Assembly: GCA_022841745.1 (NCBI GenBank)
Contig: JALHQW010000052.1
Location: forward strand, 1 to 58,373
From: Saprospiraceae bacterium
GTDB taxonomy: Bacteria; Bacteroidota; Bacteroidia; Chitinophagales; Saprospiraceae
Direction: 5' to 3'
Length of the DNA: 58,373 nucleotides
The position numbers and the translations under genes were made by a program. A model generated the notes under the pieces. That model made no database searches and was not told the DNA's origin. It was given only the letters and a program-made list of their open reading frames with translations. Positions 26,501-34,742 of the stretch are shown here, piece by piece (the first letter of the stretch is position 1; every line of letters starts with the position of its first letter).

Positions 26501-28505
26501 ATTCCAAGGCAATTTTCCCAAAAAACTGTAAGTCTCTGTTCGTGAAATTCAAGGGCTTCAAATCCAACTTGTTGACTTCTGCCTTGAAGTTGAAGGAAGG
26601 GATTTTTTCCGCAAAATTAATTTCACCCCCAAAAACCAAGTCCAAATTGCCGTCATTGATCTTGAAGTCACCGATGAAACGGTTTCGCTGCAAGCCGCCT
26701 TTGATGGTCGCATTACGATAGACATATCCTTTGTAGGTCAAGCTATCAATGATGCCCTCCAACTCAGCCGATACCTTGCTCAAAGTCAAGCCTACGCCTT
26801 GTTTCACTTGGGTATCGAGTGTTACCTTGCCCAAGTCCTTGTTTCCTGACCATTTGCCGAGGTCAAAGTCATGAAGGTACAATTCGCCGGAGTACTTCGC
26901 TTTGTCCCGCCCTTCCCTTAGTTTCAGGTTCATGAACATCTCAGCCCGACCTATATCCGTTTTCAGTTTACCATCCGCTACAAAGTCGTCGAAGAAGCCG
27001 TCAAATTTCCCACTGAAGTCGAGTTTGCCAAGGCTGTTGAAATTCTCTGGCGGCTTGAACTTGGGTATCAATTTGCGAAGCATCCAAACATCCGTCTGCA
27101 AGCGGTCGAGCTTCAAGTGTAGGAACTGCTCCTCCGGCACGGCAAGGTTCAGGGTACTAAAACTGCCAGCAATTTGCAGTCCTTCGGCCATTTTGATTTT
27201 TAGGTTTTTTCCATCCAATCGGTTAACTGGCCCCTTTATCTGCCCATCTAAATCAACGATTTGTTCTTTGTTTTCCTTGAAAAACGGGTTGTTTTCAAGT
27301 GCTGGCGCAAATTTCATCACATCCCGTAGCGCAACTTTCGAGTTGTGGAAGCGACCATCCATTTTAACCTCGTTCACGAAGTCCTCCCAAGCCGTATAGC
27401 TACCACCATAACGGAAAACCAGGGTATCACCAAGCTCGGTAAAAGGGGTTTTCAAATTGACCCCATACAGTTCCATGCCCCTGCAAGAAAGTGCTGCCTG
27501 CCTGGCTGATAGGTTTTCAAGGACGAAGCCAGTAGTATCCCTGCAAGCAATTTTCTCCACCTCCCCTGCAAACTCAAGTTCCGAAAAACTAAAATTGTTG
27601 AAATGGATTTCGAGGTCCATTACGTCTAGGTAGTTGAAGTTGAGGATAGAATCTGAGGTGAGCTTCTTCGGCTCCACCTTGAAGTTTCGCATTGAAAAAC
27701 GCCCTCTATTTAAATCAAAATCGGCTATGCTTATGACCAATTTCAAGGTGTCCGTTGAATCAACTGGTACTTCCAAAACGGTTGGCAAATCTTCGGGCAA
27801 TGGGGAGGGCTTGTTCAAGGTGACGTGCACTACTGGTTCTTCCAAATCAAAGCTTGAAAGCTCGATGCGTTTTCCGGCTAAATCAAACTTGTCGAAATGC
27901 GCCTCTGAATGCTTCACATAGACATCGAACAGTTCCCCTTTGACGCCATCGGGCTTCAAAAAATGTACCCGGTCGAGGTAGAGGTGCCGCAAGTCAAGCT
28001 GGAAGGCTTTTTTGGGTGCCGATGGTGATTTTTTATCCTTTGGTGAAAAATAGTCCACTATGAACTGGAAGTTCTGAGCCTTTTGCCCTGCCTCCCTGCT
28101 GATGCGCACTTCGGCATCCTCCAGCCGCAGGGTTTCTACCTTAAATTTCCGAAAAAATAAATCGAAGACCCCGGAGTGGCTGATTTCGAGGGTGCCCGCA
28201 TAGAGCAGGGTGTCCCCTTTTAGGTCTTCAAGGTAAAAATGCTCCAGTTTGACTTTGTTGAAAATGCCGAGTTGCACCCGCCCCACCCTCACATCGGTTT
28301 TCCACTCCGTACTGAGGTATTTGGTCAATTCTTGTGCTGCCTTGTTCTGTACCCAAGGGATTTGGAAGATAGCGAGCGGCAAAAAGACAAGTATCAGCAC
28401 CAATTGCAGGAGGTGCCTCAACAGCAAGGGTAAAAAGCGCCGCCACTTCTTCCGGTGGTGACCTTCATGTACCTGATTTTCAGCCTTTTGCGTAGGGTTT
28501 TCCAT
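23592..28505 (-). CDS. tamB: TamB-type translocation/assembly module protein (DUF490)
   Basis: 1637 residues, normal for TamB-like proteins. An N-terminal membrane anchor (FLPLLLRHLLQLVLILVFLP LAIF) is followed by long AsmA/DUF490-like beta-helical repeats and a C-terminal DUF490 domain with INTLSEMLSNQASILLTEFI, LTSDKRLVLRVYAGTE and GLALSYRREFDSFSELF. The family spans the periplasm and helps move phospholipids or assemble outer-membrane proteins with a BamA-like partner. No tamA gene is adjacent in this window. A TACCTTCG box lies about 70 bases upstream (near 28565 on the minus strand), so it is probably a single-gene unit. Confidence 0.9.
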   Translation of the reverse strand: MENPTQKAENQVHEGHHRKKWRRFLPLLLRHLLQLVLILVFLPLAIFQIPWVQNKAAQELTKYLSTEWKTDVRVGRVQLGIFNKVKLEHFYLEDLKGDTLLYAGTLEISHSGVFDLFFRKFKVETLRLEDAEVRISREAGQKAQNFQFIVDYFSPKDKKSPSAPKKAFQLDLRHLYLDRVHFLKPDGVKGELFDVYVKHSEAHFDKFDLAGKRIELSSFDLEEPVVHVTLNKPSPLPEDLPTVLEVPVDSTDTLKLVISIADFDLNRGRFSMRNFKVEPKKLTSDSILNFNYLDVMDLEIHFNNFSFSELEFAGEVEKIACRDTTGFVLENLSARQAALSCRGMELYGVNLKTPFTELGDTLVFRYGGSYTAWEDFVNEVKMDGRFHNSKVALRDVMKFAPALENNPFFKENKEQIVDLDGQIKGPVNRLDGKNLKIKMAEGLQIAGSFSTLNLAVPEEQFLHLKLDRLQTDVWMLRKLIPKFKPPENFNSLGKLDFSGKFDGFFDDFVADGKLKTDIGRAEMFMNLKLREGRDKAKYSGELYLHDFDLGKWSGNKDLGKVTLDTQVKQGVGLTLSKVSAELEGIIDSLTYKGYVYRNATIKGGLQRNRFIGDFKINDGNLDLVFGGEINFAEKIPSFNFKAEVNKLDLKPLNFTNRDLQFFGKIALELKGIRLSDITGTANATDFYIVKNRKDTLTIDSAVLSSIWDAEKAEKIFKVNSTLGDMNITGNFDIEKIPSQLSRFVSLNYPEFAERLKLAPALPQRDTSRFEFDLQVRQLQDLVNFFEEKLHGFDESIVKGSYDGYTNRAYLEVEVPSWEYENIKFKDVYLRSKLNGPEGSLQLGVIETAFSETQKLSPISLIGTLYSDTLEFLIISSNFYKILDNININGVLSLEDDNAMRISFKPSDLVVLNDTWNISTDNFLRIGDKSIETSNFILSSGQRNIMLSSVKGEGLELQLNNYPIDSLAFLKDIKKHKISGNGDLTAKVKNVFKFEGLSTLLRINNLTVNGDNYGVLRLDAATNNLKEPVTVGLAIEGDTTLLVADGYFNPPGVEPKTERRWQKGGPLYFDFKIDIEKYPVKIINYFVPEVLNPKGSLSATDVHFFGQPAKPEISGLAKVEHVEFGVKPIGVTYRVPDGQVTISNRIFDARDTWVLDPDNNRARLDGGITHNHFKDFGLDLTISTETNRPFIGMNTTEKDNPSFYGKAVGTGHVRFTNSFKKPELRVNATTTAGTHLFLPMSSSVTSKNAKFIEFTKPTLETTKPASEQPKLTELRGLNMYFDVNITEEAVMEVVFDRTWGDVLKGTGTGNLLVDITREGDFVMNGSFTVVTGEYLFTMMRLGLNKPFVVEKGGTIFWAGNPYDAIIDIKATYGNLNTSVYNLIAEYLASSPSDIQDLARNSTPVNLTMGLTGKLLKPDIAFSISLPNVASELRNYVDNKLRTVRLDPNELNRQVFGLLMLGQFMPSGYTIVGYDIGINTLSEMLSNQASILLTEFISDFLAGKNLVKGIDFNIKYNRFTSGFDSENIAGSFTSNELQTSLKVIVNDRFSIKAGGNFGNQSFTGTTGILAGEFTVEYALTSDKRLVLRVYAGTEADILSTRRNRQGLALSYRREFDSFSELFNEHKKNRELKNKRKGKE

Positions 28506-28599
28506 AAAATTTTTGAACGGGAAACTGGCCGCTCATCAGGCCACCCAACCCAAAAACCCGAAGGTACGCCTGTTTTGTTTGTGCAGAAAAGTCTTTTAA

Positions 28600-28620
28600 C
28601 GAAAGTTTATTACACTTTCG
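28600..28620 (-). terminator. Terminator overlapping the thioesterase stop codon
   Basis: CGAAAGT (28600-28606) pairs with ACTTTCG (28614-28620). Read on the minus strand the hairpin spans the TAA stop (28612-28610) and is followed by TTAAAAGACTTTT. Confidence 0.5.
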
Positions 28621-29050
28621 ACGATTGGGCCGCTGCTTCGGGGAAGTAGGGCAACAATAATCTCGTAAAGAATTCCGGCGCTGGAATGGAGCGCATGGTG
28701 TTCATGTCCACAAAAACAAGCCTAACCCTTCCGCCATTGACCAATTTCCCTTTTTCGTTGAAAACCTCCACATGAAAGGTCATGTGTTGGTCGTGCGGAA
28801 ACTGCCGGAGGGTTGTTCTCACAGTCAACAGCTCATCGTATTTCGCCGGTCGGATGTACCTCGACTCCATGGACGCTACTGGCAGCATGACCCTGTGCTC
28901 CTCCTCCATTTCCCTGTAGGTCAGCCCCAAGGCCCGTAGCATCTCCACCCGACCAATTTCGTAGAAATCGGCATAGCGGCCATAGTAAAGGTAGCCCATC
29001 TGGTCAGTCTGACCATAACGTACCCGTTCTTTGTATTCGTGAATGTACAT
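28610..29050 (-). CDS. Acyl-CoA thioesterase (hotdog fold, 4HBT type)
   Basis: 146 residues, typical length. YKERVRYGQTDQMGYLYYGR carries the Asp of the 4-hydroxybenzoyl-CoA thioesterase family (YxxTDxxGxxYxxxY), then FYEIGRVEMLRALGLTYREM and VASMESRYIRPAKYDELLTV. It hydrolyses acyl-CoA esters in the cytosol; the acyl group is unknown. It stands alone, upstream of tamB on the same strand with a terminator-like hairpin between them. Confidence 0.9.
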   Translation of the reverse strand: MYIHEYKERVRYGQTDQMGYLYYGRYADFYEIGRVEMLRALGLTYREMEEEHRVMLPVASMESRYIRPAKYDELLTVRTTLRQFPHDQHMTFHVEVFNEKGKLVNGGRVRLVFVDMNTMRSIPAPEFFTRLLLPYFPEAAAQSSKV

Positions 29051-29454
29051 TTTTTGAAGTTGGCAGTTTGTCAGTGTGCAGGTGGCAGTCAGTGTGCAGT
29101 CAAATAGTCTTTTAGACAGTTGAATGCAAAATTATTCTAACCCTTGATTTATTAAAAAATCAATAACAATGGTTCGTGAAGTTTTCGGGTTTTCGGGTTC
29201 AAAGGTTGCGGCACAGTAGTCGTTTTTGAAAAGATAGGTTGCTTTTCCAACCTTGTCAAAAATGATTTGCAGTTAGGTTTTGCCCCAAATCCCGAAAACC
29301 ATAGAACCTTAAAACTTCACGAACCATTGAATAAGTAATCCCGCAAATATAGCAGACATTGCCTAAACAACTGCCGCCTTACTGCCCACTGTCGAACTGC
29401 CAACTTCGTAGACTGACTGCCCACCGCCACCTGTCGAACTGCCAACTTCCAAAT
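29051..29454. repeat. Gene-free stretch with a 163-bp palindromic element
   Basis: About 400 bases without a gene. A perfect 19-bp inverted repeat (29167-29185 against 29311-29329, arm containing GGTTCGTGAAG) encloses a second stem (GGTTTTCGGG at 29188-29197 against CCCGAAAACC at 29291-29300). It is flanked by GTCAGTGTGCAG repeats (29068-29100) and by AACTGCC(A/C)AC repeats (29370-29450). The element resembles a dispersed palindromic repeat, and no protein is encoded. Confidence 0.75.
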
Positions 29455-30552
29455 TCACTTCCGCTTCCGCTTATTGTTCTTATAATCCAAGAAAATAAAC
29501 TCACCAAGGCCCTGCAAATTGGAATAGAATGCCTTGCCGTTGTTCGCCTTGGTGAACTGGTCAACGAACTGCACCAAATATGGGTCACGGGCAATCATGA
29601 AGGTGGTGATTGGGATGCTCATTTTGCGGCATTTCAGTGCCAGCCCCAGTGTGCGGCTGACGATCGTGCGGTCGAGACCAAAGGAGTTCTGATAGTATTT
29701 CTTGCCTTTTTTGATACAGGTCGGCTTGCCGTCTGTTATCATGAAAATCTGCTTGTTGGGGTTGCGGCGTTTCCTAAGGATGTCCATTGCGAGTTCCAAT
29801 CCGGCAACGGTGTTGGTATGGTACGGCCCCACTTCGAGGTAGGGCAAGTCTTTGATTTCGATCTGCCATGCATCGTTGCCAAAGGCAAGGATGTCCAACG
29901 TATCCTTCGGGTAACGGGTGGTGATCAGCTCCGACAGGGCCAGGGCAACCTTCTTTGCAGGGGTGATGCGGTCTTCGCCATATAGGATCATCGAGTGAGA
30001 CACGTCAATCATCAACACGGTGCTGGTCTGGCTTTGGTAGAAGGTCTCCTGCACCTCCAAGTCCTCAGGCGTCAGCTTGAAGTCATCAATGCCGTGGTTG
30101 ATGTGCGCATTGCGCAAGCTTTCAGAGACGGCGATGCTCTCCAAACTATCCCCAAACTCGTAAGGCCGCAACTCGCTGGCCGGCTCATCGCCCTTGCCCT
30201 CGAACTTCGTGCTGTGGTTTCCGTTTTTCGTCTTTTTCAATTGCCCGAAAACATCCTCCAATGCCTGGCGTCGTAGGGCTATTTCCATTTTGGAGGTCGG
30301 AACATAGCCCGGTATCCCCATCGTTTCGCCATCCTTGAGATAGCCCATCTCAATCAGGTCTTGGATGAAATCGGCCATACCGTAATCGTCCGAGGTCAGC
30401 TTGTATTGTCGGTCAAGCTCCGTCAGCCAGGCAAGCGCCTCTGCCACGTTGCCTGCCGTATGCAGCAACAGTTCTTGAAACAGTTTCAACAGTTTCTCGA
30501 AAATGGTATCGCCGTCATCGGGCGTGTATTCTGAAAATTGCCAACCGAGCAT
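29455..30552 (-). CDS. VWA-domain protein
   Basis: 365 residues from the ATG at 30552 ([16 protein letters not shown]). A start at 30660 would translate a GATTGGT repeat and is rejected. The C-terminal half is a von Willebrand A domain with a MIDAS motif, [17 protein letters not shown] (DxSxS), a [10 protein letters not shown] segment and IFMITDGKP. The N-terminal half is helical ([20 protein letters not shown]). Such proteins often work with a MoxR-type AAA ATPase, but none is next to it. It ends in a basic tail (NNKRKRK) and has no signal peptide, so it is cytosolic. Role unknown. Confidence 0.85.
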   Translation of the reverse strand: MLGWQFSEYTPDDGDTIFEKLLKLFQELLLHTAGNVAEALAWLTELDRQYKLTSDDYGMADFIQDLIEMGYLKDGETMGIPGYVPTSKMEIALRRQALEDVFGQLKKTKNGNHSTKFEGKGDEPASELRPYEFGDSLESIAVSESLRNAHINHGIDDFKLTPEDLEVQETFYQSQTSTVLMIDVSHSMILYGEDRITPAKKVALALSELITTRYPKDTLDILAFGNDAWQIEIKDLPYLEVGPYHTNTVAGLELAMDILRKRRNPNKQIFMITDGKPTCIKKGKKYYQNSFGLDRTIVSRTLGLALKCRKMSIPITTFMIARDPYLVQFVDQFTKANNGKAFYSNLQGLGEFIFLDYKNNKRKRK

Positions 30553-30560
30553 AGTTAGTG

Positions 30561-30592
30561 ATTGGTGATTGGTGATTGGTGATTTGGGGGAG
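30561..30592. repeat. GATTGGT heptamer repeat
   Basis: GATTGGT occurs several times in tandem immediately upstream of the VWA gene start. The remaining bases to 30772 hold TCTGCGTC / TTCGACTCGCTGCGCC repeat-like DNA and no gene. Confidence 0.65.
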
Positions 30593-30772
30593 TAGCTTTT
30601 GATCAGCTTCAAAGTTGTTTTTTCAGTAATAATCCCATTCCACCGAAGGTGGAAAAGCATAAAGAATCAGAAAAAATCTGCGTCTCTCTGCGTCAAAAAA
30701 ACCTTCGACTCGCTGCGCCAAAAAAATCTGGTTCAAAACTACCACCACAAAAACGCTTCAAGCCGCCAAAAG

Positions 30773-31666
30773 TTAGCCGCTCCTATTGTTTCGCTTTTGC
30801 CATTCTAGCCAAACCATTCGGCCAACCAAGGCCAAGATAATGATTATGCCACCAATAATAGCTCCACTTGAGGGTTTTTCTTTGTAAAAAATCAGCACCC
30901 AAAGCGGGTTCAGCATGGGTTCCAGCATGGCCAACAGCGATGCCTCGATGGCCAAAACCCGCTTCAAGCCATAGGTGAACAGCACAAAGCCCATTCCCAA
31001 TTGAAAAATACCCAGCCAAGCCAACATGCCCGCTTCGGCGAGCGTCGGTACGGGCGATTGCAACAGCCAGGGCAAGCCAATGCCCGCCATCATTATATTG
31101 CCCCAAAAAATGGAGCCAGTTTGCCGCTCTGGCCCGTTCAACCGCTGGCCGACGTAAAGCGCCGCCATCAGGAAGCCCGACAAAAAAGCGATGAGGTTCC
31201 CCATCATGCTGCCCGACCCCAGGTCGCCATAGACGAGGATGACCATGCCCAACAGGCAGCAAATGATGGTCACCACATTGACCCGCTCCATTTTAACCTT
31301 GAAAAAATATGGCTCGGCGAGCAGCACCCAAACCGTGCCCGTATATTGCAAGAGAATGGCATTGGCGGCGGTCGTCATCTTGGTGGAAACCACAAAGCTT
31401 AATACCAAAAAACAGTAAAAAAGGGCATTGAGCCAGCCCCACCCGTTCATCTGGAAGACCTGCCGCCTGAAAATGACAAAGAAAAGCAATGCCGCCAGCA
31501 GGCTACGGTAAGATAGGATGGTATAGGCATCTTGTGGCAACAGCTTGACGAATACGCCACCTGTGCTCCAAAATACCGCCGCCATGATGATGGCGAGGAT
31601 ACCCTTCCTGTGTTCTGCAATGCCCCTGAGTTCGGCCATGTTGGTGATTATAGCTAGCGCCGCCAA
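30773..31666 (-). CDS. EamA/DMT-family transporter
   Basis: 297 residues with about ten hydrophobic helices in two EamA halves (GILAIIMAAVFWSTGGVFVK LL; MGNLIAFLSGFLMAALYVG; FQLGMGFVLFTYGLKRVLAI). These inner-membrane drug/metabolite transporters usually export amino acids or other small metabolites. ATG codons at 31666 and 31639 are both possible. An AATCTTTGC box near 31790 on the minus strand may be a promoter. The upstream cupin gene lies on the same strand, 154 bases away, with an inverted repeat between them. Confidence 0.9.
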   Translation of the reverse strand: MAALAIITNMAELRGIAEHRKGILAIIMAAVFWSTGGVFVKLLPQDAYTILSYRSLLAALLFFVIFRRQVFQMNGWGWLNALFYCFLVLSFVVSTKMTTAANAILLQYTGTVWVLLAEPYFFKVKMERVNVVTIICCLLGMVILVYGDLGSGSMMGNLIAFLSGFLMAALYVGQRLNGPERQTGSIFWGNIMMAGIGLPWLLQSPVPTLAEAGMLAWLGIFQLGMGFVLFTYGLKRVLAIEASLLAMLEPMLNPLWVLIFYKEKPSSGAIIGGIIIILALVGRMVWLEWQKRNNRSG

Positions 31667-31687
31667 GGTTTGTGCATGGTTGATGAG

Positions 31688-31750
31688 GTTGATAAGGGTT
31701 TATAGAAGGTTGATAATCAACCCTTATGAACTTCATTAACCCTAATCAAC
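31688..31750. repeat. Inverted repeat with tandem GTTGAT motifs
   Basis: GTTGATAAGGGTT (31688-31700) pairs with AACCCTAATCAAC (31738-31750, one mismatch) and also with AACCCTTAT (31719-31727), so two alternative hairpins are possible in the leader of the EamA gene. Confidence 0.6.
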
Positions 31751-31820
31751 TACGCTCAAGACTTGCTAACTAGCCGTATAAATTGGCCGCAAAGATTGGG
31801 ATTTTTTTGGCATTTAGCCC

Positions 31821-32360
31821 TCAATCATAAAATGCCCGATACCCCCTTAATCGCCCAATTGGGGCCAACACGGTGGCCAGGAATTTTTGAACCCCAACCG
31901 GAATATCCGCCAAGCAGGTTTTCCCCTTCATCTCGTTCATCCAGACCATAAGTTGCAGGAAGGGCGGCTGGCCGTTTTTCACCAAGCCCCGGATATAATT
32001 CAGGTGCATGGCCTCCACGAACGGCTCGAAATCAAGGGCTGGAGTGGCCGTTTGCAGCATGACCAAGTCCTCGTCGCCATCATTGTAATGGGTATGTCCC
32101 ACGGCCTTGGGCAGTGTGACCCGCTCCCCTACCCCAATCGTGACGGGGGCCTGTCCTTCGAGCACATAAGTCAGTTTGCCAGAAACGACCTCAAAAGATT
32201 CGTCCTGTTCCAAGTGCTTGTGCATCACGGGCTTAAAGCCAGTTTTTTTGAGCATCACCTTGATGGTTGAATGCTTGCCCCCGGTCTCGGCGGCAGTTTC
32301 CACGAATTCGAAGTATTCGCCTGTGGCTGGGCTGATAAGTAGTTGACCTTTGGTTGCCAT
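31821..32360 (-). CDS. Cupin-domain protein
   Basis: 179 residues. The cupin motif is visible in VMHKHLEQDESFEVVSGKLT and TLPKAVGHTHYNDGDED, with histidines and a glutamate that could bind a metal. The C-terminal part (FLQLMVWMNEMKGKTCL, FLATVLAPIGRLRGYRAF) is hydrophobic and helical. No signal peptide. Single-domain cupins are often dioxygenases, isomerases or sugar-binding regulators; nothing decides among these here. Confidence 0.8.
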   Translation of the reverse strand: MATKGQLLISPATGEYFEFVETAAETGGKHSTIKVMLKKTGFKPVMHKHLEQDESFEVVSGKLTYVLEGQAPVTIGVGERVTLPKAVGHTHYNDGDEDLVMLQTATPALDFEPFVEAMHLNYIRGLVKNGQPPFLQLMVWMNEMKGKTCLADIPVGVQKFLATVLAPIGRLRGYRAFYD

Positions 32361-32462
32361 GATTTTTAGCTTGTTTTAAGTGAAATAAGAAGGTTGAATT
32401 TGCTTGATGAAACCAACTTACGAAGTGGGGGAAAATTTGGATGAAGAGCTTGGATTTTAAAT

Positions 32463-32498
32463 AAAAAAAGGATTCCAGCCCCCACCAGAATCCCTTTC
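32463..32498 (-). terminator. Intrinsic terminator of the PDZ gene
   Basis: On the minus strand AAAGGGATTC (32497-32488), a 12-nt loop, GAATCC and a run of seven T (32469-32463), 22 bases past the stop at 32520. Confidence 0.8.
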
Positions 32499-32519
32499 TT
32501 CTTTTAGTATTAAATCTGC

Positions 32520-34601
32520 CTACCCCTTCGCCAACACCACCTTCTTCGTAAACACCTTCCCGCCTTGCGTCACTTCGAGGAAGTAGCTGCCCGGGCCGTT
32601 CTGGCCGAGGTCAACGTTGTCAGAAAACTTGCCAGAGAAGCTGCCCAAATCATATTCATAGAGTTCCCTGCCGTTGGGGTTGTAGATTTTGACGATGGTA
32701 TTGCCGCTGGTAGCCAAGTTGAATTCGAGTGCGAATTGGCCCGTGCTGGCATTGGGGCTGATGCGGAGGCCATCCACGCTGAGGCTGTTGGTGCCGAGGT
32801 TCACGCCCTTGTTGCGCAACTCATCGGCCTCGTCAGCGGTAATATTGTCGGTGGAGACCTTGGCGTTCTTCATGTCCATGCGGGGCATGGGCGTTTCAGA
32901 TTTTGAACTGCTAGGCCAGCCGCCCCAGTTACCACCAGGTGTGGTAGCGATGACAACCGACTCTTTCTCTCCGCAGTCGCAGTTGGCGCAGTTCTTTGTC
33001 TCGGCGAGGCTTTTCAGGGGCTTGCTGCCCTTCATCGCTTTGCCATTGCGCTCATAGTCCACCGAGATGGTCTCGCCGGGCTTCACGAGGTTGATGGCAG
33101 TGGTGATGTCCTGCCAATCGAGCATGCGGTAGCCGTTGATATTCGTGATGATGTCGCCTTCCTGTAGGCCAAGCTCTGCGGCGGTGGAGCCTTTGACGGG
33201 CGAGATGGTCACGCCGTCGTCTTCGTCGTTGTCCTTTTGGATGATACCGAAAAAGCCGTCCTTGCAACTGTCCATGTCTTCTTTCTTCTCTTTCATGGGC
33301 TTGGTAAAGGTGAGGGAGGCAGTGGCTTTTTTCCCTTTGCGTACGAAATGCACGGTGGCTTGGTCGCCGGGCTTGTATTTTTTCAACACGAGGCCGAGGT
33401 TCTGCTGCTCGCCGGCCCGGTACTCATCGAAGCCGTAGATATAGTCGAAGGGTTTCAGGCCGGCCTTATCGGCTCCGGAGTTCGGGATGATGCCGGTTAT
33501 ATAAGTGCCATAAGGGTTGTCTAATCCGAGTTTTGTGGCTTTTTCCTTGGAAATCATGTCGGTATAGATGCCGATAAAGGCCCTGTTCTCATCCTGTTCG
33601 AAGTCATCCCAGCTGTTGCCCCAATCGTCGCCAATTACAATATCGGCCTTGCCGGTTTCGTCCCAGTCAATATCCAGGTTCCATTTACCGTCCTTGCTTT
33701 TAGGATAAACTTCGTCGTAGGCTTTCACTGTGCCTTTGGCGTTGAGTTGCCGTCCTTCCCGTTCGAATGCCACTTCAATGGCTTGGCCCGGCTTGGTGTT
33801 TTGTATAGCAGTGGACACGTCGTCCCAATCAAGCACGGGAAAGCCGTTGATAGCGGTAATGACGTCGCCCATTTTGAGACCCATTTCCTCTGCTGCCGAT
33901 TTTTCGACCACGTCAACAGCGACACCGTTCAGTTCGTCGCTGTCCCCATCATCCTCTGGGCTGACGCCAAGGAAGGGGAGCTGCTCGTCGTCCTCTGTTT
34001 CATAGCCATTGTTTTCACTCAATTTTACCTTAATGTTCGTTTTCTGTCCTTTCCGTACGAGATACAGCGTCACTTCATCGCCCACCTCGTAATCCTCCAG
34101 AATATCGGAGAGGCTTTGGTTGTTGCTGGTGCGCTGTTCGTCCACGCCATAGATATAGTCAAATGCTTGCAGCCCGGCAGATTCGGCGGCTGATTTGGCC
34201 ATTACTTTTGAAACATAGCTGCCATAGCGGTTTTCAAAGCCCAATTTTTTTGCTTTCTCAATGGAAACCTCGTAGGCTTCGATGCCGAGGAAAGAAATTT
34301 CAGGGCATATAGAAGAACTGAAACCGAAATTCAAGCCTTTGGAATTGGCTGACCATCGGTTTTCCCATTGGTCTTCGACCCGCTCACCAAACCGTTCTGC
34401 TTTTGCTTCAAAATGTTCCGCCCGGCGCTCCCAGCGCTCTGCGACGGTTTCTGCCTTGGCTTCGATGTTTGCAGCAAGCTGCTCTGCCTGCGCTTCTATT
34501 CGCTCGAACCTCCGCTCGATGCTGGTGCCGCCGCTTGATTGCGCAGCAAGGAAAGAAAACAGGCAAATGGTCAAAAATGCAGTGGAAAGGCTCTTTTTCA
34601 T
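32520..34601 (-). CDS. Four-PDZ secreted protein with T9SS sorting domain
   Basis: 693 residues from the ATG at 34601 (MKKSLSTAFLTICLFSFLAA, signal peptide). Order: a charged helical segment (RFERIEAQAEQLAANIEAKA), four PDZ domains in two alternating types (FLGIEAYEV, PFLGVSPEDD, FIGIYTDMI, FFGIIQKDN; each with GxxxxDYIYG or GDVITxINGxxxxDW), a Cys-rich short motif (NCANCDCGE), and a T9SS sorting domain (LRISPNASTGQFALEF, GPGSYFLEVTQGGKVFTKKV). No protease catalytic triad is present. PDZ repeats bind C-termini, so this is likely a secreted or surface scaffold. It is divergent from the DUF4403 gene. Confidence 0.85.
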   Translation of the reverse strand: MKKSLSTAFLTICLFSFLAAQSSGGTSIERRFERIEAQAEQLAANIEAKAETVAERWERRAEHFEAKAERFGERVEDQWENRWSANSKGLNFGFSSSICPEISFLGIEAYEVSIEKAKKLGFENRYGSYVSKVMAKSAAESAGLQAFDYIYGVDEQRTSNNQSLSDILEDYEVGDEVTLYLVRKGQKTNIKVKLSENNGYETEDDEQLPFLGVSPEDDGDSDELNGVAVDVVEKSAAEEMGLKMGDVITAINGFPVLDWDDVSTAIQNTKPGQAIEVAFEREGRQLNAKGTVKAYDEVYPKSKDGKWNLDIDWDETGKADIVIGDDWGNSWDDFEQDENRAFIGIYTDMISKEKATKLGLDNPYGTYITGIIPNSGADKAGLKPFDYIYGFDEYRAGEQQNLGLVLKKYKPGDQATVHFVRKGKKATASLTFTKPMKEKKEDMDSCKDGFFGIIQKDNDEDDGVTISPVKGSTAAELGLQEGDIITNINGYRMLDWQDITTAINLVKPGETISVDYERNGKAMKGSKPLKSLAETKNCANCDCGEKESVVIATTPGGNWGGWPSSSKSETPMPRMDMKNAKVSTDNITADEADELRNKGVNLGTNSLSVDGLRISPNASTGQFALEFNLATSGNTIVKIYNPNGRELYEYDLGSFSGKFSDNVDLGQNGPGSYFLEVTQGGKVFTKKVVLAKG

Positions 34602-34715
34602 AACGAAGGCTTTTGAATGTTTCTCAATGGCTTTGCAAAGGCAAAACTGCATTTGCACCTAAGAATGACAAGGTCGGATTTTAACCGTTGCATCACGCTG
34701 TCGGTGAATGCTGCC

Positions 34716-34723
34716 TATTTTTG
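34716..34723 (+). promoter_or_regulatory. -7 box of the DUF4403 gene
   Basis: TATTTTTG fits TANNTTTG exactly and lies 20 nt before the ATG at 34743. A TTG at 34688 is 25 nt away, rather far for the -33 element. Confidence 0.5.
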
Positions 34724-34742
34724 CCAAAAAATCAAAAATAAG

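Noticed and set aside
30553-30660. N-terminal extension of the VWA protein
   Set aside because: The extra residues translate a GATTGGT tandem repeat; the family-like sequence begins at 30552.
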